Both the position numbers and the translations under genes were made by a program. A stretch of DNA of 39,457 nucleotides, taken from NCBI GenBank assembly GCA_021777755.1, contig JAJYDE010000038.1, forward strand, positions 1 through 39,457, read 5' to 3'. This DNA comes from Deltaproteobacteria bacterium. GTDB lineage: Bacteria > Desulfobacterota > Syntrophobacteria > Syntrophobacterales > Syntrophobacteraceae. This document shows positions 1-6,068 of the stretch, one piece after another. Numbering within the stretch: position 1 is the first letter of the stretch; every line of letters begins with the position of its first letter. Below the pieces are notes generated by a model. That model ran no database searches. It was not told the origin of the DNA and was given only the letters and a program-made list of their open reading frames with translations.

Positions 1-280
1 TCGCTACGCTTTTATCCCGCTCCCTGCCACGCTCTTCGCTACCCGCTACTCGCTACTCGCTACGCTCTTATCCCGCTCCCTGCCACGCTCTTCGCTACCC
101 GCTACTCGCTACTCGCTACGCTCTTATCCCGCTCCCTGCCACGCTCTTCGCTACCCGCTACTCGCTACCCGCTACCCGCTACTCGCTACCCGCTACTCGC
201 TACCCGCTCTTCGCTACCCGCTACCCGCTACCCGCTACTCGCTCCCCGCTACCCGCTACCCGCTACGCTCTTATCTCTTC
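1..280. repeat. Heptanucleotide tandem array with a 56-bp higher-order unit
   Basis: The whole stretch is built of 7-bp units of the form YCGCTAC (CCGCTAC, TCGCTAC and variants). At its left end, three 56-bp copies (8 heptamers each) start at 1, 57 and 113 and include the variant block GCTCTTATCCCGCTCCCTGCC; the rest is simple heptamers. The array ends at the bzaF stop codon (CTA on this strand at 281-283). Read on the minus strand it is (GGGTAGC)n, so it would lie in the 3' untranslated part of the bzaF transcript and has G-tracts with 4-nt loops. It runs off the left edge of the window. Confidence 0.95.
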
Positions 281-1588
281 CTACTTCTTGCCCGTAAGCA
301 AATGGCCGAAAAGAGCCGCGGAACCCTTGTTGGCGCAAAAATCCCCGCACATGGTGCACACTTTCTTGTCGTTGGGAGCGCGGCTGTCGCGGATCTCCCG
401 GGCCTTTTCCGGGAAAAGGGCGTTTTTGAACTGACCTTCCCAGTCCATGTCTCTTCGCGCCTTGCTCATCGCAATGTCCCTTGGCCTGGTGCGCTCCGGG
501 TATTTCGCCGTATCTCCTATGTAGGCTCCCAGGCGGGCCACCCGCACGCCTTCGGTCACATCTTCCTCGTTTGGCAGCGCGAGGTGCTCGGCGGGCGTGA
601 TATAGCAGATGAGGTCCGCTCCGTAGCGGGCGCTGTAGGCCGCCCCGATGGCCGCCACCACATGGTCGTAGCCCGCGCCTATATCTGTTGGAATCGGCCC
701 GAGCATATAATAGGGCGCTCCGTTGCTCATCTTTTTTTCTAAAACGATATTGGCCTCGATTTCATCGACCGGAACGTGTCCGGGACCTTCGACCATCATC
801 TGGCAGCCCATCTTTCTGCCCAGCTCGGCCAGTTCGCAGTTGATCAGAAGCTCCTGCACCATGGCCCGGTCGAACGAATCCCCGATGGCCCCGGAGCGCA
901 GCCCGTTGCCAAGCGAGAGCACCACGTCATATTTTTTCAATATCTCCACCACCCGGTCGAACTTGGCGTAAAGCGGGTTTTCTTTCTTGTTTTTCTGCAT
1001 CCAGGCGACCATGGAGGTCCCGCCCTTGCTCACCAGCCCCCCGTAACGGTAGCCCTGACGTTCGAGCCGCTCGATCGTGTAGAGATTTATCCCGCAGTGG
1101 ACGGCCATGAAGGAGATTCCCTCCGCGCACTGCTGTTCAATCAGATCGAAGAGCAGCTCCTCGTCGAGTTTGTTCGGGTCGCCGTAACGGCGCGCGGCCT
1201 CGCAGAAAGCCTGATAGAGAGGCACGTTGCCAACCGGAAGCTTCACCGCGGCAAGCACTTCCCTGCGCACCTTGTCGAGGTCCCCGCCAACGGAAAGTTC
1301 CATCAGGGTGTCGGCCCCCGCGGCCTCGGCGGCCCGCGCCTTCCGTACTTCCGCATCGATACTGACGATGTCGGTCGAGGTGCCTATGCTGGCGTTAACC
1401 TTGGACCGAAGACCCTTCCCGATGCCCACTATGCTGCAGGGGCGCTTTGTGTTGAGCGGCACAACGATCTGCCCGTCGGCTATCCTTTGCCGCACCAGTT
1501 CAGCATCGACCCCTTCCAGGGAAGCCACCTGTTTCATTGCATCCGTAATTACGCCGCTTACCGCCATCTCGACTTGCGAAGCCATCAT
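281..1588 (-). CDS. bzaF: 5-hydroxybenzimidazole synthase BzaF (ThiC-family radical SAM enzyme)
   Basis: A 435-residue ThiC-superfamily protein, the short form without the N-terminal extension of E. coli ThiC. The C-terminal radical-SAM cluster motif is CTMCGDFC (Cys411, Cys414, Cys418), and MVEGPGHVP and LGPIPTDIGAGYDH are family hallmarks. ThiC turns aminoimidazole ribotide (AIR) into the thiamin pyrimidine; the paralogue BzaF turns AIR into 5-hydroxybenzimidazole, the lower ligand of anaerobic cobamides. I choose BzaF because the leader holds a cobalamin riboswitch, not a TPP riboswitch, and because the upstream same-strand genes are cbiX and pduO; sequence alone does not exclude ThiC. AAGGAG lies 6 nt before the first ATG; a second ATG follows directly. 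The stop codon abuts the heptamer array. Confidence 0.8.
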   Translation of the reverse strand: MMASQVEMAVSGVITDAMKQVASLEGVDAELVRQRIADGQIVVPLNTKRPCSIVGIGKGLRSKVNASIGTSTDIVSIDAEVRKARAAEAAGADTLMELSVGGDLDKVRREVLAAVKLPVGNVPLYQAFCEAARRYGDPNKLDEELLFDLIEQQCAEGISFMAVHCGINLYTIERLERQGYRYGGLVSKGGTSMVAWMQKNKKENPLYAKFDRVVEILKKYDVVLSLGNGLRSGAIGDSFDRAMVQELLINCELAELGRKMGCQMMVEGPGHVPVDEIEANIVLEKKMSNGAPYYMLGPIPTDIGAGYDHVVAAIGAAYSARYGADLICYITPAEHLALPNEEDVTEGVRVARLGAYIGDTAKYPERTRPRDIAMSKARRDMDWEGQFKNALFPEKAREIRDSRAPNDKKVCTMCGDFCANKGSAALFGHLLTGKK

Positions 1589-1633
1589 TTGTCTCCTTAT
1601 GTCCCACGAGATTTATTCATCCGGCGCGCGGGC

Positions 1634-1679
1634 AAAAAAAAATCCCCCGGCGCGCGCTTCGAGCGTCAGAGGATTTGCC
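1634..1679 (-). terminator. Intrinsic terminator in the riboswitch leader (expression platform)
   Basis: On the minus strand AAATCCTC pairs with GGGGATTT (one G-U pair), enclosing an inner CGCT/AGCG hairpin, and nine T residues follow. It sits between the riboswitch aptamer and the bzaF start, the place expected for premature termination when cobalamin is bound. The pairing is by eye. Confidence 0.7.
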
Positions 1680-1699
1680 GTCTCCCCGGGGTGGTACTC

Positions 1700-1885
1700 C
1701 AAATGCCAGGTCTTCTGACTCTCGGATCATCCTACCGGCCGCGCCTTCCCATCCATTAAACTCGCGGACAGTGGCTTCCTTGCGGCTTTCGTCCCCGATC
1801 ACAGCGGCGGGTCCGTACCGGAGTTTCACCGGTTTCCCTTTTATGGCCCTAAGGCCAGCATTCGGTTGCTATTCACCTACAGTCT
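1700..1885 (-). promoter_or_regulatory. Cobalamin (B12) riboswitch
   Basis: The minus-strand leader of bzaF contains the conserved aptamer elements in order: GGGAAACCGGTGAAACTCC, then ACGGACCCGCCGCTGTG (the B12-box core), AAGCCACTG, GATGGGAAGG and finally GAGTCAGAAGACCTGGC. These are the diagnostic blocks of the cobalamin riboswitch class. It lies 3' of cbiX and controls bzaF, so lower-ligand synthesis is predicted to fall when cobalamin is plentiful. Confidence 0.95.
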
Positions 1886-1889
1886 GCGT

Positions 1890-1918
1890 CTCTTAAAAGA
1901 ATCGACGCGGCTTGTCAA
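1890..1918 (-). promoter_or_regulatory. Sigma-70-type promoter for the riboswitch-bzaF transcript
   Basis: On the minus strand a perfect TTGACA (1918-1913) is followed after 17 nt by TAAGAG (1895-1890). The start site would fall near 1883, at the 5' edge of the aptamer. It implies bzaF has its own transcript apart from pduO-cbiX. Confidence 0.6.
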
Positions 1919-1946
1919 GAAAACAAAATTGTCGGCTGGCCGGCCC

Positions 1947-2387
1947 TCAGCCCCGGGGCGGCGGGAGCAAGTTCCCGACCTCATCGGCGCTCCTTGCCTC
2001 TTCGATCCTGTCCCGCAGCAAATCCACCAGGTGTTCGTCAAATCCGAAGCCGCGCCCCATTCGTACGCTCACCCCCGGAAATTTTCGGGCCTCTTCTTTT
2101 AGCATTTCCGGAATATCGACCAGCAGGTGAACGCCCGAATGCAAAAAATAGGGAACCACCAGTACCGCGGTTGCTCCCAGTCGTACACATTTTTCAAATA
2201 TTTCAGGAAAGTGGGGCCCGAGTTTCGACAGGTTGCACACCTCGACCAGCGGATAGCCGTACTTTTCCCTAAGGCGCTCCGCCACCTTGCCCATGTCCTT
2301 TCCCGCATCCGGCACCCGGCTGCCGTGGCCGAGAATGATTACGGCCTCCACCAAACCCGCGGCCGCGCTGCTCACTTCTATTCCCAT
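1947..2387 (-). CDS. cbiX: Sirohydrochlorin cobaltochelatase, short CbiX type
   Basis: A 146-residue single-domain chelatase that inserts cobalt into sirohydrochlorin, the entry step of the anaerobic cobalamin pathway. The N-terminal ILGHGSR carries the metal-binding His21, and the second motif FLHSGVHLLVDIP carries His83 and His87. The size matches short CbiX proteins that work as homodimers; class II relatives such as SirB and full CbiX are about twice as long. GGAGG lies 6 nt before the ATG. It starts about 50 bp after pduO on the same strand, so the two are probably co-transcribed, and it is followed by the bzaF promoter and riboswitch. Iron or nickel chelation (SirB, CfbA) is possible for this superfamily, but the corrinoid neighbours favour cobalt. 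Confidence 0.85.
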   Translation of the reverse strand: MGIEVSSAAAGLVEAVIILGHGSRVPDAGKDMGKVAERLREKYGYPLVEVCNLSKLGPHFPEIFEKCVRLGATAVLVVPYFLHSGVHLLVDIPEMLKEEARKFPGVSVRMGRGFGFDEHLVDLLRDRIEEARSADEVGNLLPPPRG

Positions 2388-2437
2388 GGAATCCTCCCGG
2401 AAACCAAATTAATCCTGATCCTCATCTCAAGGCCGGC

Positions 2438-3013
2438 CTAACGGGGATTCTTCCAGCCCGATTCCTCGACGCCGTTAAGCTTGTTAAGGTAGCGGGCAAG
2501 CACGAACAGGTAGGAGGAAAGACGGTTCAAAAACTTCAGAAGCTCCATCAGTTCGCTTTGAGCTTTTCCTTGGTTCGACTCCCCGCGAAGAACCACCACC
2601 CGCCGCTCGGCCCTTCTGCATACGGTTCGCGCAACATGGGCAAGAGCGCCTGCCGGATGGCCTCCGGGAAGAATGAATTCACTCAGGCTCGCCAACTCGC
2701 CGTTCATACCATCCATGGCCTGTTCGAGCAGTTCGGTCTCAGCCCCGGCGATGCCTGCGACCGCTTCGAATCGCGGCGAATCGGGGGTCGTGGACAGCCA
2801 GGCGCCGGCGACAAAAAGAATTGACTGGATCTGCTCGCCCAGGGCCTTCAAATCGTCCCTGTCAGCCGGAAAGAGGGAAATCACCGCCCCCAGGACCGAG
2901 TTGAGCTCATCGAGATCGCCGCACGCTTCGACTCTGGGATGACTCTTGGTGACTCGCTCGCCGCTGTAAAGGTTTGTTTGTCCCTGGTCCCCCTTGCCGG
3001 TATAGGCCTTCAC
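2438..3013 (-). CDS. pduO: PduO-type ATP:cob(I)alamin adenosyltransferase
   Basis: A 191-residue protein of the PduO/MmaB family, which transfers the adenosyl group of ATP to cob(I)alamin. The ATP-binding TGKGDQGQTNL is at the N-terminus, RVEACGDLDELNS follows, and the C-terminal helices hold FILPGGHP, CRRAERRVV and LNRLSSYLFVLARYLN, all family signatures. I take GTG at 3013 as start because AAGGAG lies 5 nt upstream and it gives the usual VKAYTGKGD beginning; an ATG 12 codons earlier has no good ribosome site. It is first of the pduO-cbiX pair and lies near the riboswitch-controlled bzaF, so it likely serves general corrinoid synthesis and not propanediol degradation. Confidence 0.9.
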   Translation of the reverse strand: MKAYTGKGDQGQTNLYSGERVTKSHPRVEACGDLDELNSVLGAVISLFPADRDDLKALGEQIQSILFVAGAWLSTTPDSPRFEAVAGIAGAETELLEQAMDGMNGELASLSEFILPGGHPAGALAHVARTVCRRAERRVVVLRGESNQGKAQSELMELLKFLNRLSSYLFVLARYLNKLNGVEESGWKNPR

Positions 3014-3183
3014 CTTTTCTCCTTGTCCATTGGTATCGTATCGCTTCACCGGCCCGCAAACCTATCAGCCGCACCCCCCTTAGTCAACCGCTTTGGCCGT
3101 CTCGTTCCGCTTCGCCAAGGCCCCGAGCTTTCGACCGGCCGTCCTCCGACCCGCACCAGCGAAGAAAAATTTTTTACCCTTGT

Positions 3184-3212
3184 ATTATAGTTACTTACGT
3201 GTTATCAAACGA
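3184..3212 (-). promoter_or_regulatory. Possible promoter for pduO-cbiX
   Basis: A consensus TATAAT on the minus strand (3189-3184) has only a weak -35 (TCGTTT) 17 nt upstream. It would give a leader of about 165 nt before the pduO GTG. The -10 match alone is suggestive, not decisive. Confidence 0.35.
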
Positions 3213-3343
3213 CACTGCGGTCGGGAGACGACTCTCGGCCCGCATTCGCTTCCTCAGGGGAATACCCAAAAAAAGAGATAGCAAAATTGTCGTTCCGACA
3301 GGCCGGATTGATCCTTTTTCCCGGCCAATTGGAACTGGAGAAA

Positions 3344-3565
3344 ATGATGAAGTTTGCCATGATTCTTGGCCTGCCATTGTCCGTAATCGGTTTGATACTC
3401 TATGCTCCGCCTTTGCAAAAGCTTCTCGTCGCCCTCCTGGGAAATCCGGCGCGAATCGGCGCGGCCATTATTTTCGCGGCGGGCTGGGCTTTGTTGCTCG
3501 GTCATCTCCTCTTCCACCTGGGCATGAAAACCGGGGAAAATCAATCGGGGGAGCCGTCGAGATAG
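3344..3565 (+). CDS. Small two-helix membrane protein, function unknown
   Basis: A 73-residue protein starting MMKFAMILGLPL. GGAG lies 4 nt before the first of two adjacent ATGs, so I prefer this start to an ATG 19 codons earlier that has no ribosome site. Two hydrophobic segments are clear, roughly residues 4-24 and 38-60, joined by a short loop with LLGNPARIG; the tail is polar (KTGENQSGEPSR). No family was recognised. It stands alone, divergent from pduO, and the region downstream appears non-coding or decayed. Confidence 0.55.
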   Translation: MMKFAMILGLPLSVIGLILYAPPLQKLLVALLGNPARIGAAIIFAAGWALLLGHLLFHLGMKTGENQSGEPSR

Positions 3566-4174
3566 CCTTTTCGAGCCCGCCCCACCCCGGCAAGGACAGC
3601 TTTCCGTTGCTTCCTGTTTGTCCACCGCAAACAATGCCCGCAGCTCTTCCGTACCCCAAGGAATACCACCCTGACCGCTCAAGTCCGCCCCATCTCCGAA
3701 ACGGCGCAACCACACGGTTTTTCGATGCAATGTGGCTCAAGCCCGGAAACCGCGGTTACGCCACTTCCTTTTTCGGGGCTTGCGGAAAATAGCCCGCTCG
3801 CCATTTCACCGAAAAACATAGTGCGGAATAAATCCGACCTCCAGCGGAGCTCTGGAACTAAATGGCCCAACTCAAACCGCAGGAGGCCGGAAAATCAAAT
3901 AGCATACCCCCCCCGGCGACTACGCCGCATACCTACCCGCTTCAGTCGGGTGGACCACCGCCTCGTTCGCGATCGCCACAGGTTTTGGTAACGCGCCGAG
4001 GCCTCAAGGCTTCCCGCAGGGCAACAACACAAAAGATACCCACGAAAATCCAGGACGAATGCCAATCCCACTATTCATAATGCGCCGCAACTCCGGGGTT
4101 TGTCCCGAATGCCGGGACGCCCCCCGAGGGAGCCAGCCACCCTGCGGCAAAAGGTTCACGAAATACGAGTATTC
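3566..4174. other. No supportable gene; possibly decayed sequence
   Basis: Reading frames here are short, overlap one another on both strands, lack ribosome sites and have implausible composition. Short protein-like scraps occur (for example minus-strand VAIANEAVVHPTEAGRYAA ending near 3914) but are broken by stops. The stretch joins a pseudogene zone on its right and may be remnant DNA. No RNA gene or repeat was recognised. Confidence 0.4.
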
Positions 4175-4495
4175 TCAAAAGCACAGTACCTTGTCACAGG
4201 TTTGCACGAGTTCATAAAGGTTTTGTTGGGTCGCAATGTCGCCGTAGACGGTTTCCCCCAGTCCCCGGGAGCGCATGCAAGTCCCTCAGGAATAGAGCAC
4301 GCCGTCGCTTAACGTAAAGGATTTCATGAGATCTCCGAGCTTGTACCGTGGAGAATCCACTTCATGATATTGCACCGCGCCGCAGTTGAGGAAGAGAAAA
4401 ACATCCTCCATTTTTTCCAGGCAAAGATTGGCGAATCGAAAGGCATTCCAGAGAATTTCCGGGTCCTTGCTGGAACAAACGATTCCTATTTTCAT
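4175..4495 (-). CDS. DsrE-family protein, probable selenoprotein (in-frame TGA = Sec70)
   Basis: The frame opens MKIGIVCSSKDPEILWNAFR, as in DsrE/DsrF-like sulfur-relay proteins, and meets TGA at 4288-4286 after 69 codons. The same frame continues for 36 codons, GTCMRSRG to NLYELVQTCDKVLCF, and stops at 4177-4175. The continuation is the normal C-terminal half of the family (GTC-x-x-R and a DLYE-x-V-x-x-x-DKVL-x-F end), and the TGA replaces the residue directly before GTC, normally a conserved Cys. This pattern means selenocysteine (106 residues) and not truncation. DsrE-like selenoproteins are known from deltaproteobacteria. GGAGG lies 8 nt before the ATG. A short GGGA/TCCC hairpin directly after TGA is a weak SECIS candidate. 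Persulfide transfer is the likely role. The neighbouring SQR-like pseudogene is divergent. The alternative is a nonsense pseudogene. Confidence 0.82.
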
Positions 4496-4589
4496 TTCTT
4501 CACCCTCCAGTCAAATAAGCTATGGTTAGCAAAGACCTCTCCTGCTTTTTTCCATACATCATTATTGAAAACGCCTGAGGACGACAAGT

Positions 4590-4960
4590 TCGCCTTAATT
4601 CTCTCCCTTCCCTGGGTTGCCATGGGGCGCGGAAGGGCTGCCGATGTCACTTTCCCTCCAAGTCTAAGACCGATCCTGGAGAAAAGAAAGGTCGTTTTCT
4701 TCCACGAAGCGGCAACGGGGGGCGACGTCGATGCAGCTGAAGTATTCGTGGCGACAAATGAAGTGCCCCATGATTATCTGGTGATTTCAACCGATCCCCA
4801 CCTGCCTTTGAAGACGTTCCCGGCCTTGGCCACCCGTATGAATGCGTCTTCGAAATCGACGTGGCGCTCAGAAAGTGGAGGGTCCGCGCACGCAATGTTG
4901 TTGACTTGGCGATGCAAACAAGTGCTGAAGTGATCCAACCCATTGAGACCGTAATGTTTC
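4590..4960 (+). pseudogene. Decayed sulfide:quinone oxidoreductase-like flavoprotein
   Basis: Plus-strand translation gives SLPWVAMGRGRAADVTFPP, then LRPILEKRKV, FFHEAATGGDVDAAEVFVAT and VPHDYLVISTDPHL, the order seen in the N-terminal half of SQR/flavocytochrome-type FAD oxidoreductases. Near 4820 the homology shifts frame to PGLGHPYECVFEIDVALRKW, which resembles a later part of the family, so there is a frameshift and apparently an internal deletion. The N-terminal FAD-binding glycine motif and the C-terminal half are missing. It is divergent from the DsrE-like gene; such oxidoreductases and DsrE proteins often neighbour each other in sulfur metabolism loci. Limits are approximate. Confidence 0.65.
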
Positions 4961-5148
4961 ATCGCATTTTAACTCGATATGCGAGCTACTGTTTTCGATT
5001 GAATACAGGACAAAGGCTTCCATCATGTAAATCTCAGGGAAAGCGGTTCTTTTCCAGTTTTCCTGGCAAGAATAGGAGGATGCGAAGAAACCTTCATCTC
5101 CAAGCCATCACCCGTTCACCCGCTTTCCCCCTCTCTGGTTTCCGCTTA

Positions 5149-5636
5149 TATTGCCGCTTGTATTGCCGCCTCTATTGCCGTTTCAGGGTGCCGTTTTGTG
5201 GCCCGAAACCCCTATGTGATATTCCCCCCACGTGGATTCCACCGTTATCGGCCGGCGGGCCTTTCGGCCCTCGGCGCCCGTAACAGGGTTCTTTGAAAAC
5301 CGAATAACCGGTTAATCCGGACCTTTTCCACTCATTGCGCCTCGATCGGCAAACCCTTGCCGTGAAGACCACGCAGGCGCGCAGGCCTGCGCCTGGCGAC
5401 CACCCGGCCCTTCACCCGGCGCGGTCTTAATGCCGATTTTTCCTCCGCCCCCTTACTATCGCTTACTTTCGCGCTTCAGTTTTCCCCCCCTTTTTTCGCC
5501 CATTTTTTCCATGCTGTTCCCGTGCTGTTATCGTGCTGTTAACCATGCTGTTACCCATGCTGTTATCCTCGCTGTTCCCATGCTGTTCCCATGCTGTTAT
5601 TCCTGCTGTTATTTTTTACCCAAAAAGGCTGAAATA
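5149..5636 (+). repeat. Composite repeat element, copy 1
   Basis: An array of unrelated tandem-repeat blocks that recurs inverted at 37790-38390. In order: four 12-bp units beginning TATTGCCG (5149-5196), a GTGGATTCCACCGTTATCGG segment, the anchor TTCTTTGAAAACCGAAT (5289-5305, identical in the other copy), a pyrimidine-rich stretch, and nine CATGCTGTT units. A 32-nt stretch at 5594-5625 is identical in both copies. It has no coding potential I can support. Confidence 0.85.
5510..5625 (+). repeat. Nine-unit 11-13 bp iteron-like block (copy 1)
   Basis: Nine units with core TGCTGTT, mostly CCATGCTGTTAC/CCC, spaced 10-13 bp, end in CTGCTGTTATTTTTTACCC. The inverted copy has nine units too, with the same order of spacings. 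Direct repeats of this size resemble protein-binding iterons or centromere-like sites, but no cognate replication or partition gene is in the window. Confidence 0.85.
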
Positions 5637-6068
5637 TACGTTAAATCGCCATGATAAGAAAATCGGCAAAAAACAATTTTTCAATCGACATCATGAGAAC
5701 GCCGCCCGGTCGGCCCATAAGTGCATAACCGGGGATACATGCCTTTTCCCAAAAGGCGCAAGTTTTCTTCCGACTTCATCAAGCGCTCAAAGATCTGCGT
5801 CAGCCTCTCACCTCGCTTCCGCCTTCATCCGTAAATTCGTTTGTACTGGAGTATTTGTGAACATCAAACCCGACACGGCCCTTACATCTTTCCATGATCG
5901 GCCGACCCCGGTTGTGGTTCGAACCACATTCTTCGCAACGCCCCGGCAATGCTCATGAGAAATGCCACAAAAAAGACTGGCGTTGGATAATTTGCAGAGG
6001 TATTATCCGAAAGGCTCACGTAAATATGGCGGCTTGACCGCCCGTTCCTGCAAATGCCGGATGGGGCC
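5637..6068. other. Intergenic, no supportable gene
   Basis: Between the composite repeat and the sensor kinase. Frames on both strands are short and lack ribosome sites; no RNA gene, IS end or clear promoter was recognised. The kinase promoter should lie in its last 100-150 bp. Confidence 0.4.

Noticed and set aside
281-1588. Annotation as thiamin biosynthesis ThiC
   Set aside because: The family is right, but the leader is a cobalamin riboswitch and the neighbours are corrinoid genes; kept as an alternative in the entry.
302-1759. Long plus-strand frames across bzaF and its leader
   Set aside because: They are antisense shadows of a high-GC gene and riboswitch, without ribosome sites or recognisable domains; the same holds for long antisense frames over the RND, priA and peptidase genes.
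4364-4933. A 189-codon plus-strand frame as an intact gene
   Set aside because: It overlaps the DsrE-like gene antisense, and only its middle part resembles SQR before the homology shifts frame; it is better read as a pseudogene.
5430-5654. Conserved Cys-rich peptide (both composite copies encode CCYSCCYFLPK)
   Set aside because: The peptide arises from the 11-13 bp DNA repeat; there is no ribosome site and the flanking frame is not conserved.
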